Shown: positions 25,889 through 34,852, counted from the stretch's first letter. The stretch is DNA of 64,000 nucleotides from Sutterella faecalis (GCF_006337085.1 NZ_CP040882.1:1674001-1738000); one strand, 5' to 3'. Numbers and translations: made by a program. The notes: generated by a model not told the origin, from the sequence alone.

Positions 25889-25963
25889 CGCGCTTCCCGC
25901 ACAAACGGGAAGCGCTTTGAGATAGCGCAAAGGGGCGCGGCCATATGGCCGCGCCTTTTTTCT
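25889..25963 (+). terminator. Double hairpin after metG
   Basis: A first stem CGCTTCCC/GGGAAGCG (25891-25898 with 25907-25914) has a poor T-tract. A second, stronger stem GGCGCGGCC/GGCCGCGCC (25934-25942 with 25947-25955) is followed by TTTTTT. Confidence 0.85.
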
Positions 25964-26017
25964 TAAACTATTGGCCCTCTCTTTTTTCCCTCATTGCTCC
26001 TCTTTTCTCTCAAAAAA

Positions 26018-27760
26018 ATGAGCCTCTCAAAGCAGGCAGGAGAATTCCTGCACCATCTGCCGCTCGCGCACTTCCGGCCGGTGCTTCTTGACAGCATCAA
26101 GGGCTACAGCCGCCACATGCTTACCCGCGACATCTCTGCCGGCCTCACCGTCGGCATGGTGGCGCTCCCGCTTGCCATGGCATTCGGCATTGCCTCCGGC
26201 GTTCCGCCGGAAGCGGGTCTCTACACGGCCATCATCGCGGGCTTTCTGATTTCGCTCCTCGGCGGCTGCCGCGTGCAGATCGGCGGCCCGGCAGGCGCTT
26301 TCGTCGTCATCATCTACGGCATCATCGCGCAGTACGGGCTCTCGAACCTGATGCTCGCGACCATCGGCTCGGGCATCATTCTCTTCTTTATGGGGCTCTT
26401 CAAGCTCGGGGGCTTCATCAAATTCATCCCGATTTCGATCGTGATCGGCTTCACGAACGGCATCGCAGTGATGATCGGCCTGCAGCAGGTGAAGGATTTC
26501 CTCGGTCTCTCGATTGCCAAGATGCCGGCCGACTTCTTTGAGATGATCCTCACGATCATCGCGCACATCAAGACCTTTAATCCCTGGGCATTCGGCATTG
26601 CGCTCACGAGCTTCCTCGTGATCTTCTTCTGGCCGAAGGGCTATTCGATGAACGGTCCGCAGTGGAAGCGCTGGATCGCGCACCTCCCGGGCACCGTCGT
26701 CGTTCTCATCCTGTCGACGGTTTTCGTGAGCCTCTTCAACATCCCCGTTGAGACGATCGGAAGCAAGTTCGGCGGCATTCCGCAGGGCCTTCCTGAGCTC
26801 CGGCTCCCTGAGTTCGACTGGCAGAGCGCCAAGCAGCTGTACGGCGCCATGCTCACGCTCGCCGTGCTCGGCTCCATTGAAAGCCTCCTCTGCGCGCGCG
26901 TTGCCGACACGATGACCGACGACCGCCACGACCCCAATCAGGAACTGATGGGTCAGGGCGTCGCCAACATGATCGTTCCCTTCTTCGGCGGCATTCCCGC
27001 CACCGGCACCATCGCGCGTACGGTGACGAACATCAAGTCGGGCGCCTTTTCGCCCGTGGCCGGCATGGTGCACGCCGTGACGCTTCTCGTCGTCATTCTG
27101 GTCGCTGCGCCCCTCGCCGCGAGCATTCCGCTTTCCGCGCTCGCTGCCATCCTCGTCTTCGTTGCCTGGAACATGGGCAACTGGAAGGAATTCGTGCGTC
27201 TGAAGCGCATGTCGCTTTCCTATAAGGCAACGCTTCTTCTCACCTTCTTCCTTACGGTGATCTTCGACCTCACCGTCGCGGTGGAATTCGGTCTCGTCGT
27301 TGCCTGCATCTTCTTCCTCATCCGCATGAACAACATCACGGTTGTGGAACCCGCGACGCTGCCCTTCCACATGCCCGATACGGTGGAGGCCTGGCACATC
27401 AGAGGCGCGCTCTTCTTCGGCTCCATCTCGAAGCTCGAGCACGTCACTGATCCGCATCGCCTCATGGCCGCGAACTCCGCGAAGATCGTCATCCTAGACT
27501 TCACGGATCTCGTCAACATCGACAATTCCGCGATGGACCAGATTGAGGTCTTTGTGAGAGCGCTCCATCGCCATCATCATGAACTCATCATTGCGGGCGC
27601 TTCCGGCCATCCGCTCCGTCAGCTCGAACGCACGGGCATTGCGCAGGCGCTCGGACCCAACCTCGTCCCCGACATGGAATTTGCCATGGCGCGCGCTGAT
27701 ATCGTCCTCGCGGAACTCGCTGAGGAAGAAAAGAAGGAACAGGCTGCGCTTCAGGCCTGA
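26018..27760 (+). CDS. SulP-family anion transporter with STAS domain
   Basis: A 580-residue inner-membrane protein. The N-terminal 420 residues hold about 11-12 hydrophobic segments with SulP marks GLTVGMVALPLAMAFGIASG and GVPPEAGLYTAI near residues 40-70. The C-terminal STAS domain (about 440-560) has VILDFTDLVNIDNSAM. SulP proteins carry sulfate, bicarbonate or dicarboxylates; the substrate is not evident. The start is MSLSKQ at 26018. Its terminator is the insertion target of a group II intron. Confidence 0.92.
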   Translation: MSLSKQAGEFLHHLPLAHFRPVLLDSIKGYSRHMLTRDISAGLTVGMVALPLAMAFGIASGVPPEAGLYTAIIAGFLISLLGGCRVQIGGPAGAFVVIIYGIIAQYGLSNLMLATIGSGIILFFMGLFKLGGFIKFIPISIVIGFTNGIAVMIGLQQVKDFLGLSIAKMPADFFEMILTIIAHIKTFNPWAFGIALTSFLVIFFWPKGYSMNGPQWKRWIAHLPGTVVVLILSTVFVSLFNIPVETIGSKFGGIPQGLPELRLPEFDWQSAKQLYGAMLTLAVLGSIESLLCARVADTMTDDRHDPNQELMGQGVANMIVPFFGGIPATGTIARTVTNIKSGAFSPVAGMVHAVTLLVVILVAAPLAASIPLSALAAILVFVAWNMGNWKEFVRLKRMSLSYKATLLLTFFLTVIFDLTVAVEFGLVVACIFFLIRMNNITVVEPATLPFHMPDTVEAWHIRGALFFGSISKLEHVTDPHRLMAANSAKIVILDFTDLVNIDNSAMDQIEVFVRALHRHHHELIIAGASGHPLRQLERTGIAQALGPNLVPDMEFAMARADIVLAELAEEEKKEQAALQA

Positions 27761-27786
27761 TTGAAGGTTTGAAGCTTTCGCGCCTT

Positions 27787-27824
27787 AAAGGGCCGCTCGA
27801 GATATTTCGGGCGGCCTTTTCCTT
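27787..27824 (+). terminator. sulP terminator, upstream exon of the group IIC intron
   Basis: Stem AAAGGGCCGCTC (27787-27798) with GGGCGGCCTTTT (27809-27820), allowing one G-U pair, followed by CCTT. The intron starts at the next base, 27825. Confidence 0.8.
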
Positions 27825-28383
27825 GTGCGCCCGGCAGCGCACGTGTGTTTATGTGGTGAAAGTCCACTGACCGCCCGAGAAGGGGAAGGTCTAGCGACTC
27901 GGCAGAGTCAGGGAGGCAACAAACTGATGAAGGAAGCCGATAGCAAATAGCCAGTCCGACGAACAGGAAGCGGATGCGAGGCGTCTCAATTGGGAGAGCG
28001 AGCAAGAAGTCGTTAACCCCATACTTCTACGGACACAGTTGGGACGTAAATCCGACGGATAGGGCTAGAAGCGCATGTGTGATACCCGGGGAGATCCCTG
28101 CCAGTGCCTATGGCTACCGACGTCGCAAGGCGGAGGGATGCTGGTTGGGAAGTCAGCCGAGGCCGTAGTAGGCGAAACTGCCGAAGGGCCGAATTCAAAC
28201 ATTGCAAGTAGAGGATGCATATCTCTTCGACAGCGACGGCAGTAGCCGCGGGAAACCGTAATCGAAGCAAATCGAGTAGATCTGCCCGGAGGATGGAGGA
28301 CGGAAGCCGAGATCCAAGGGGCGGGGCCGGAGGTCGAACAAGCTACCGTAGGGATGCACCATTGGACGAAAGCAGGAGGACCA
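27825..28383 (+). ncRNA. Group IIC intron ribozyme, domains I-III and start of IV
   Basis: A 560-base stretch without a gene that holds the 5' catalytic RNA. Visible conserved pieces are the 5' GTGCGCCCGGCA end, GTGGTGAAAGTCCAC, and the GATGAAGGAAGCCGATAGC segment like GAAGGAAGCGGA in known IIC introns. Short open frames here are not coding. Confidence 0.8.
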
Positions 28384-29619
28384 GTGATAACACTGGAAGA
28401 GGTTCTATCACCAAGAAACATGCTTCAGGCATGCGACCGGGTGATAACCAATAAGGGAGCTCCGGGGGTTGACGGCATGACTGTCGACCAATGCTCGGGG
28501 CACTTTGCCAAGCATGGTGCGAGCATCTGCGCGCACATCCGGCAGGGAACGTACATTCCCTTCCCGGTGCGTCGCGTCGATATCCCAAAGCCGAACGGAG
28601 GCACCAGAATGCTGGGCATCCCGACGGTGCAGGACCGCGTGATCCAGCAGGCAATCGCGCAGATTCTGACTGCGCACTACGACCCGACCTTTTCGGAATA
28701 CAGCTATGGATTCCGTACGGGACGCAGTGCGCATGACGCGATCAAGCAATCGACCGCCTACATTGAAGGCGGCTGTCGCTTCATCGTGGAAATAGATCTT
28801 GCGAAGTTCTTCGATACGGTGAACCACGACAGACTGATGTCGCGCCTCGAGAAGGACTGCACCGATAAAGCGCTTCTGAAGCTGATCCGACGGTATTTGC
28901 GGACGGGCATCATGTCTGACGGGCTTGTTGAAGCTCGAGAGGAAGGCACGCCGCAAGGGTCACCGCTCAGCCCGATCCTGTCGCTGATCGTCCTTGACGA
29001 ACTCGATAAGTTCTTGGAGAAGCGCGGACTTCGATTCTGCCGCTACGCTGACGACGTCGGCCTGTATGTGCAGTCGCGTCGCGCGGGCGAACGTGCGCTG
29101 GCAACGGCAACGAAATTCATCGAGGAGACGCTCAAGTTGCGGGTTAACCGTGACAAGAGCGGCGTCTTTCGCCCTGGAAGGGCGAAATTTCTCGGTTACA
29201 CCTTTTGGCGCCGGAAGCCAGTCGCACACCCGAAAAGCATCGACAGACTGAAGCAGAAGCTGAAGGCTGTCTTCTTTCGGGCGCGAGGCTCATCGCTTCT
29301 CGCGACCATCAAGCGACTCAACATGATCCTGCGAGGGTGGCGGAATTATTTCCAGCTTGACCTTCGCAAATCGGTATACGACAAGCTGGACTGCCATATC
29401 CGGAGACACCTTCGGAAGCTGGTGTGGCTGGCATGGAAAAAGCCGAAACGCCGATTGGCGGCTCTGATCAAGTTGGGGATCCCCACTGCTGAAGCCAGAA
29501 AAGCCGCCGGTGTCGGGTCAGGCGCCTGGAGGATGTCAGGGACGCAAACCATGCACAAGGCCTACCCGATCGACTTCTTTCGACGCAACAAGCTGTACTC
29601 TCTGCTTGAGATGAGATAG
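28384..29619 (+). CDS. ltrA: Group II intron reverse transcriptase/maturase
   Basis: A 411-residue intron-encoded protein. Reverse transcriptase blocks are visible: KGAPGVDGM, PKPNGGTRMLGIPTVQDRVIQQA, FIVEIDLAKFFDTV, EGTPQGSPLSPILS and the catalytic RYADD box, followed by domain X with GWRNYFQ. No HNH endonuclease domain follows, as is typical for class C. The GTG at 28384 is preferred because AGGAGG lies four bases before it; an ATG at 28354 would add ten residues but lacks a spaced ribosome site. It helps intron splicing and reverse-transcribes the intron into new terminator sites. All catalytic residues look intact. Confidence 0.93.
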   Translation: MITLEEVLSPRNMLQACDRVITNKGAPGVDGMTVDQCSGHFAKHGASICAHIRQGTYIPFPVRRVDIPKPNGGTRMLGIPTVQDRVIQQAIAQILTAHYDPTFSEYSYGFRTGRSAHDAIKQSTAYIEGGCRFIVEIDLAKFFDTVNHDRLMSRLEKDCTDKALLKLIRRYLRTGIMSDGLVEAREEGTPQGSPLSPILSLIVLDELDKFLEKRGLRFCRYADDVGLYVQSRRAGERALATATKFIEETLKLRVNRDKSGVFRPGRAKFLGYTFWRRKPVAHPKSIDRLKQKLKAVFFRARGSSLLATIKRLNMILRGWRNYFQLDLRKSVYDKLDCHIRRHLRKLVWLAWKKPKRRLAALIKLGIPTAEARKAAGVGSGAWRMSGTQTMHKAYPIDFFRRNKLYSLLEMR

Positions 29620-29641
29620 CAACCTTCATTCATGTTTGGAA

Positions 29642-29735
29642 ACCGCCGGATGCCGAACGGCATGTCCGAAGAGGCCCAATCACGGGGCCATGCGGTGTGG
29701 GAGGGGGCACCCTGCAAAGGGGCCCTCTACCCGAT
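29642..29735 (+). ncRNA. Group IIC intron domains V and VI, with domain V insertion
   Basis: Domain V 5' strand ACCGCCGGATGCC (29642-29654), tetraloop GAAC, and 3' strand GGCATGTCCG (29659-29668) then GCGGT (29692-29696). Removing 29669-29691 gives a perfect class C domain V. The inserted 23 bases can fold as GGCCC/GGGCC. Domain VI is a stem GAGGG/CCCTC ending in CTACCCGAT. Confidence 0.75.
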
Positions 29736-30706
29736 TAGAAGAGCGTGCCCTGCGTGCCGGGCATCTGAATGCCCTCAAAAAACTCCTTCCATTCAGCTTC
29801 GAGTTCCTCGGGCGTCTTTTCCTTATCAGTTGACGGCGCTTCCTCATAGACCATGAATGCCCGGTCGTCGTTTCTCAGATACACGGGGCTGTAGGACTCC
29901 GCCTGCTGGATCTGAATGAGAAAAACCTTTGCGAGCTCGAGCGAAGCCAGAAGCCAGACCGTAAGCTGCGGCTGATCCGCCTCATCGCCCATCAGGTCCG
30001 TGAGGCGAACATAGTCCTTGCCCTGAAGAATCTTCAGAATCCCCGTCATGTGCTCGCGCACTGAGAGTTCTTCGCGCGTCACGTGGTGGTTCGCCGAGAG
30101 CGCGGCATCGGCTTCCACGGCTTCCCAGGCGAGCGAAAGCTCAGCGGGCGTAATAACGGGAAGGTCCTTCACGGGAACGTCAAAAAAGCCCCCCGCCGGA
30201 ACGAGAAAATCCCGGTCGAGTCGCGGGAGCTCATCGAGAAGCTTTGCCGCTTCCCGCATGCGTTCGTATTCGAGAAGCCTCCTCATGAGCTCGGCTCTCG
30301 GATCCTCAGCTTCCTCGCCTTCGCTCGCATCAGGGCGTTTGGGAAGGAGCATCCGGCTCTTGATCGACATGAGCGTCGCCGACATCACGAGATAAGCGGA
30401 TGCCAGTTCCAGATTCGAGCGGCGGATGAGTTCCACATAAGCCATGTACTGTTCCGTGAGCTTGGTCATCGGAATATCCATGACGTCGAACTTCTGGCTG
30501 CGGATGAGCCAGAGGAGAAGATCGAGCGGCCCCTCGAACCGGTCAAGAACGACTTCGAGCGCGTCGGGAGGAATATAGAGTCCCTCGGGGAGCTCCGTCA
30601 TCGGTTCGCCGTAGAGGCGCGCAACGACCCGTGCGCCCGGGCGGGGTTCTTCTCCCGCAGGTGCCTTGTGGTTCGGATCCGGATTCGATGAAGGAGCTTC
30701 TGTCAT
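29735..30706 (-). CDS. scpA: Segregation and condensation protein ScpA
   Basis: A 323-residue kleisin subunit of the SMC-ScpAB condensin. The N-terminal SMC-binding part has FEGPLDLLLWLIRSQKFDVMDIPMTKLTEQYM (in its usual position after 50 residues), and the C-terminal winged-helix part is near 230-310. The first 45 residues are Pro-rich and probably disordered. The intron 3' end abuts its stop codon. scpB is not adjacent in the window. A terminator separates it from tonB. Confidence 0.93.
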   Translation of the reverse strand: MTEAPSSNPDPNHKAPAGEEPRPGARVVARLYGEPMTELPEGLYIPPDALEVVLDRFEGPLDLLLWLIRSQKFDVMDIPMTKLTEQYMAYVELIRRSNLELASAYLVMSATLMSIKSRMLLPKRPDASEGEEAEDPRAELMRRLLEYERMREAAKLLDELPRLDRDFLVPAGGFFDVPVKDLPVITPAELSLAWEAVEADAALSANHHVTREELSVREHMTGILKILQGKDYVRLTDLMGDEADQPQLTVWLLASLELAKVFLIQIQQAESYSPVYLRNDDRAFMVYEEAPSTDKEKTPEELEAEWKEFFEGIQMPGTQGTLF

Positions 30707-30718
30707 GACCCGGGAATG

Positions 30719-30771
30719 ATAAAGCCTCCGTCCTGCCGCGCTCTTCGCGCATTCGGAAACGGAGGCTTTCT
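30719..30771 (-). terminator. Terminator behind exbB-exbD-tonB
   Basis: An 11-bp perfect stem AAAGCCTCCGT/ACGGAGGCTTT (30721-30731 with 30759-30769) with an inner GCGC-containing hairpin. It ends the tonB unit just before scpA on the same strand. Confidence 0.75.
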
Positions 30772-30792
30772 CAGGCTCTTAAAGGAGAGCGG

Positions 30793-31764
30793 TCAGCCTT
30801 TCAGCTGGAACTGAATCGGGAAGCGCAAACGCACGGTCCCCTTCGGATGGCTCCAGCGCGATTCAGCATCCGCCACGGCACGCATTGCGGCCTTGTCGAG
30901 AAGCGGATGACCCGCGGACTTGAAAATCCTGAGTTCGGTCAGCTTTCCGCTCGGATTGACGATGAACTGCACGATGGCAGTGCCCTCGATGCGGAACATT
31001 CTGGCCTTGCGCGGATAGTGGAGCGATTCCTCCACCGCGCGCTTCACTTCGGTCAGGAACGGATCATCTATTTCACCGTAAACCAAAGTGGAGATGCCGT
31101 TCTCTGCATGTGCAGTCTGAGCGCCGGCCGGCTGTGCTGCCGGCCCCGGCGCAATTGCCGCGGGCGCTGCAGCAGGCTGCGGCGCATCGGCTTTCCTTGC
31201 GGTCTCAACACGATGCGGCCGCTCAGGCTTCGGCCTTTCAACCCGCTTTTCAGGCCTGGGCTTCGGTTTCTCAACCGGCTTCACCACTTCCTTTTTGACG
31301 GGCTTCGGCTTAGGCGGTTCAGGTTTCGGCTCAGGCTTGGGTTCTGGTTTCGGCGGTTCCGGCTGAGGTTCAGGTTCCGGGACAGGCTCGGGCTCCGGTT
31401 CTGGTTCCGGCTCGGGCTGCGGTTCCGGTTCAGGTTCGGGTTCCGGCTCTGGAATGGGCTCAGGCTCCGGCGGCGGGGCCTCGGGCTCCGGTTCGGGTTC
31501 CGGTTGCGGCGGTTCCGGCTCCGGTTCAGGCGCAGCTTCAGGCTGCGGTTCGGGAGCGACCTCTTCCTGAGGCGCTCCGCCCCCGGAAAGCTGCGCGAAC
31601 GAAAGCGACACCGACGCCACCTGTCCCGAAGGCTTATAGGTAAGCGCCGGCGCACTCCAGAACATCACCCAGAGGAGCGGCGCGTAGACGCAGCACGCGA
31701 GAAGAAACGACTGAACGGTGCGTTCAGTGTCCTTCTTTTTCTGTTGCGATGGTGAAGTTTTCAT
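30793..31764 (-). CDS. tonB: TonB energy transducer
   Basis: A 323-residue TonB. A short cytoplasmic N-terminus and one membrane helix (about 19-38) are followed by a long periplasmic linker: a Pro-Glu tract at about 70-136, then a Pro-Lys tract at about 137-185. The C-terminal TonB domain (about 232-323) has the YPRKARM and EGTAIVQFIVNPSGKLTE elements. It spans the periplasm and transmits ExbBD energy to outer-membrane receptors such as the one next door. The start MKTSPSQQ overlaps the end of exbD by 41 bases. Confidence 0.95.
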   Translation of the reverse strand: MKTSPSQQKKKDTERTVQSFLLACCVYAPLLWVMFWSAPALTYKPSGQVASVSLSFAQLSGGGAPQEEVAPEPQPEAAPEPEPEPPQPEPEPEPEAPPPEPEPIPEPEPEPEPEPQPEPEPEPEPEPVPEPEPQPEPPKPEPKPEPKPEPPKPKPVKKEVVKPVEKPKPRPEKRVERPKPERPHRVETARKADAPQPAAAPAAIAPGPAAQPAGAQTAHAENGISTLVYGEIDDPFLTEVKRAVEESLHYPRKARMFRIEGTAIVQFIVNPSGKLTELRIFKSAGHPLLDKAAMRAVADAESRWSHPKGTVRLRFPIQFQLKG

Positions 31765-32119
31765 GGTTATTCGCCTTGAAGAGGTCAATCACCTGAATGA
31801 AGCGGTCGAACTTCGACTCCTTGTCGATGCGCAGAAGAACGCGCTGCTCGCGCGGCATGTTGGCGATCACGTCGTTCAGGTCGTCGATCGACATCTTTTC
31901 GCCGTCCCAGAAGAAGTCGCCTGCAGCATCCACCTGCACGAGCTTCGGATGCTGATCGGCCTGCTGAGGAGAAGCCGCAGTCTTCGACTTCGGCAGATTG
32001 ATCTGGATTTCACCCTTGGCGATAAAAGTGGAAATCGACAGCACCATTGCCAGGAGCACAAGCATGATGTCGATGAAGGGAACAATGTTGAGAGGCTCCT
32101 TTTTCGGGATCTCAATCAT
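31724..32119 (-). CDS. exbD: ExbD-family biopolymer transport protein
   Basis: A 131-residue inner-membrane protein with one N-terminal helix: NIVPFIDIMLVLLAMVLS at about 10-28 carries the conserved Asp that senses proton flow in ExbD/TolR proteins. The rest is a periplasmic domain. It starts directly after the exbB stop and overlaps tonB, so the three genes are translated as a coupled set. Its neighbourhood beside tonB and an iron receptor favours ExbD over TolR. Confidence 0.94.
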   Translation of the reverse strand: MIEIPKKEPLNIVPFIDIMLVLLAMVLSISTFIAKGEIQINLPKSKTAASPQQADQHPKLVQVDAAGDFFWDGEKMSIDDLNDVIANMPREQRVLLRIDKESKFDRFIQVIDLFKANNHENFTIATEKEGH

Positions 32120-32548
32120 TTACTGCTCCCCTTCAGCACTCTTCCAGCGCGACGAAAGCACGTTGATCTTGCGCTGGAGGCCGTTGTAGATAATGAGGGT
32201 CGGGATCGCGACCGTGAGACCGAGCGCCGTCGCCTTCAGCGCGAGCGACAGACCCGTCATGATGTCGGACGCATTGATGTTCCCGGACTGGCCCATGTCG
32301 TAGAAAGTGATCATGATGCCGATTACGGTGCCGAGAAGACCCACATACGGCGCATTGGAATAGATGATATAGAGGGTAGTCAGGTTGTTGGTGAGCGCTT
32401 CGTCGTACTCATCCTTCGTTTCATAGTCCGAAGGACGGCACTTCTTCATGAACATCAGGCGTTCAATCGTGAGCCAGATCGTGATGAAGCCCATCAGCCC
32501 CAAAATGGCGAAGATCGCGTAGTCAACGCTTTCCTTGAGGAATTCCAT
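32120..32548 (-). CDS. exbB: ExbB-family proton channel protein, short type
   Basis: A 142-residue MotA/TolQ/ExbB protein with three hydrophobic segments (about 9-30, 65-85, 100-125) and the family signature APYVGLLGTVIGIM and ALGLTVAIPTLI. Many ExbB proteins are 220-240 residues; this short form resembles the ExbB2 type of Campylobacter and Helicobacter. It forms the proton channel with ExbD that energises TonB. It is the first gene of exbB-exbD-tonB, 130 bases behind the receptor gene on the same strand. Confidence 0.93.
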   Translation of the reverse strand: MEFLKESVDYAIFAILGLMGFITIWLTIERLMFMKKCRPSDYETKDEYDEALTNNLTTLYIIYSNAPYVGLLGTVIGIMITFYDMGQSGNINASDIMTGLSLALKATALGLTVAIPTLIIYNGLQRKINVLSSRWKSAEGEQ

Positions 32549-32678
32549 TCTTAAACCTCAGACAAATGGAAATAAAGGGGGCAGGAAAATGCTCCCCGAT
32601 TTGCGGATTGCGCCCGACCGGTTTCAAGCCGGCCGAGCCTGCGGTTCATGAGATTTCCATTAAATGCTTACGCACTTA

Positions 32679-34733
32679 TCAGAAAGAGTAGGTGTAGGAG
32701 AGCCAAAGATTGCGGCCGTCAAGGTAGTCGCGATAGGCATTGGCATAGCCGTCATGATTGGAATTGGGCACCCACTCGAGCCCCACATCCGTGACGTTGT
32801 TAAGTGCGACCGCAAACGTATGGTGTTTCGCCCAGACGTACGACGCACCAATATCCAATACCGTGTAGTTCTTGAACTTGTCGAGATCGGGACCGCCCCT
32901 AGTGTTTTGATTCTCTGAATCAAACTTCGACGTCGTCTTGACATACGCATTGAAGGTCTGGTAGTCGTAATCGAGACGTGCCGTAAGCGAATGACGCGGC
33001 AAGCTATTGGGGCGCTTGCTGGCAGGCCAGTTGCCAGGACGCTGCGTCAGATCACCATCACGAATTTCAGCATTCGTATAGGTATAGCCTCCCGAGAACC
33101 GGAAACCATAGAACGATGCCGTATTAAGAAGGACCTCTACACCCTTCGAACGCACCTTGCCGTGATTGATATCCCGGGTATCGTCGTTGGCGTTGATAAT
33201 TTCCGTATCCAGCTGATTCTTAAAATCCGTCCAGAAAACACCGAGTGTCAGATTAAAGGCGCTCGGGACCTGCAGCGTCGTGGAGAGTTCATAACTCCAA
33301 CTTTCTTCCGGTTTCAGATCTGGGTTACCATACGCCTTAGGATCACCATTACTGTACGCGCCGTCATAGAGCTTTTTAATTGCAGGGGGAGCATATCCGT
33401 TTGCAACACCGCCTTTGAAACTGATGAGCTCCATAGGCTTATAAACGAGGTAGGCTCGGGGAGAGAAATGAGCTCCAAAAACATCGCTCCAGTGGAGACG
33501 CCCACCAAGCGTCGCGATCCATTCCTCATTAATGAAATATTCGCCTTCCGCAAAAGCTGAAAGAATCGTCTGATCCAGTTCCAGCTTACCGCTAGGCTGA
33601 TCGGTGGCAGTATTGTCCTCAAAAGTTTCATACTCGCCGGCCAGCCCTGTTGACAGCATCAGATTCCCATTTGCGCCGAAATCAAGCGGAGACGTCAGCT
33701 TAGTGTTGAAGGAATAACTTCTGCTAGCCTTCATGGGGCTCCCCGTTTGTTCCGTCCAAGGCCCCGTGCCACCACCAGCACTAGTACGCGTCTTTACCTG
33801 TTCAAGCGCGTTGTACTGAAAATAGCTGTCAAGGGTTCCAATGTCGTACCTGCCTTGATGCCCGATTACGGCGTTGTACTTATTCCACCATCTATACGTC
33901 TGAATGCCCCTCTTCGATGTATTCATAGCCCCGCCTTTATACCGGGTATAGTCGCCATCAATATAGACATCGTTCGATGAATTCAGCGTCATATTGAGTC
34001 GTGCCCCGACATTGCCGGCAAATCCATCCGTCGGTGAATGCGTGGCATACGGGTTGCCAGAGGTAGCGTCCGGCTTTTTAAGACCTGATGCATCACGACC
34101 CAGATATTTAGCGCGCAACTGGAGCGACAGGGTATCTTCCTTAATCGGCACGCCGAGATAGGCGCTCGTGCCCCAACGGTTGCCGTAACTGTCGTCATCA
34201 TCAAACTGCGTACGTTCAACTGAGATCGACCCCGTGAACTTATCCGGATGCTTTTTTGTGATGATGTTCACAACGCCGCCCACCGCGTCTGAGCCCCAGA
34301 CCGTGGACGCAGGGCCTCGGATCACTTCAATGCGTTCGATGGCACCCACAGGCGGCATAAAGACACGCCCCGGATCGAACCCATTCTCAACCATACTGCC
34401 GGAGGTATTCTGCTTGCGGCCGTCAACGAGAATCAGCGTATAGGAGGTGTCAAACCCTCGAATAGAAATTTCAGAGGCTCCCATTTTATCGGTGGAGATA
34501 TCCACACCCGGAACGTCACCGATAGCGGAGCCCAGGTCCGTCACCGGCTTCGTTGCAAGTTCCTTTTCCGTAATCACGGAGACGCTCGCGGGCGCTTCGC
34601 GCGTGTCCTGCGCATAGCCGGCAGCGGAAACAACGGAAGTATCAAGAGTGGTGTAGTCGTCATCAGCAGCGAAGGCGGCAGACACAGCCATCGCAAGCGG
34701 CAGCATGACGAGCGCTTTGCGGTTGTAGTTCAT
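32679..34733 (-). CDS. TonB-dependent outer-membrane siderophore receptor
   Basis: A 684-residue receptor. A signal peptide (1-22, ending AFA) is followed by a TonB-box region (TLDTSVVSAAGY), a plug domain (about 40-155) with EISIRGFDTSYTLILVDGR and IEVIRGPASTVWGSDAVGGVVNIITK, and a beta-barrel ending in the canonical C-terminal aromatic WLSYTYSF. It resembles the FepA/IrgA/CirA class for catecholate siderophores. The start MNYNRK is set by the signal peptide. Its promoter region contains Fur-like sites shared as a duplication with the ABC operon. Base composition is somewhat lower in GC than the housekeeping genes. Confidence 0.94.
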   Translation of the reverse strand: MNYNRKALVMLPLAMAVSAAFAADDDYTTLDTSVVSAAGYAQDTREAPASVSVITEKELATKPVTDLGSAIGDVPGVDISTDKMGASEISIRGFDTSYTLILVDGRKQNTSGSMVENGFDPGRVFMPPVGAIERIEVIRGPASTVWGSDAVGGVVNIITKKHPDKFTGSISVERTQFDDDDSYGNRWGTSAYLGVPIKEDTLSLQLRAKYLGRDASGLKKPDATSGNPYATHSPTDGFAGNVGARLNMTLNSSNDVYIDGDYTRYKGGAMNTSKRGIQTYRWWNKYNAVIGHQGRYDIGTLDSYFQYNALEQVKTRTSAGGGTGPWTEQTGSPMKASRSYSFNTKLTSPLDFGANGNLMLSTGLAGEYETFEDNTATDQPSGKLELDQTILSAFAEGEYFINEEWIATLGGRLHWSDVFGAHFSPRAYLVYKPMELISFKGGVANGYAPPAIKKLYDGAYSNGDPKAYGNPDLKPEESWSYELSTTLQVPSAFNLTLGVFWTDFKNQLDTEIINANDDTRDINHGKVRSKGVEVLLNTASFYGFRFSGGYTYTNAEIRDGDLTQRPGNWPASKRPNSLPRHSLTARLDYDYQTFNAYVKTTSKFDSENQNTRGGPDLDKFKNYTVLDIGASYVWAKHHTFAVALNNVTDVGLEWVPNSNHDGYANAYRDYLDGRNLWLSYTYSF

Positions 34734-34852
34734 TCTGTTTTGGTACGTGCGTAAGACCGCGCTTAAAGTCTGGAGACGCAATGCCGTTCCGGAGGCGGGT
34801 CTTGTGGTTGATGTGCATTGGCGCGTTCGAAAGTCCTTCAGACCTCTAGACA

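Larger units (their letters stand above)
27825..29735 (+). mobile_element. Group IIC intron inserted behind a terminator
   Basis: The 5' end GTGCGCCCGGCA matches the start of known group IIC introns (Oceanobacillus iheyensis GUGUGCCCGGCA), followed by the GTGAAAGTCCAC domain I element. The maturase lies in domain IV (28384-29619). Domain V is at 29642-29696, with loop GAAC and bulge TG, but carries a 23-nt insertion. Domain VI follows and the 3' end is CTACCCGAT. Insertion lies directly after the sulP terminator stem, the standard target of class C introns. The 3' boundary could be one base later (29736). After excision the scpA TAA stop codon would be kept. Confidence 0.9.

Noticed and set aside
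23738..25930. Long open frame antisense to metG (about 730 codons)
   Set aside because: It mirrors the metG codon pattern, has no recognisable domain and no ribosome site; long antisense frames are common in GC-rich genes.
26027..27457. 476-codon frame antisense to sulP
   Set aside because: Very His/Asp/Glu/Arg-rich, typical of the complement of a membrane protein gene.
31280..31560. Tandem DNA repeat or CRISPR-like array
   Set aside because: It is the degenerate Pro-Glu/Pro-Lys coding tract of TonB; there are no spacers.
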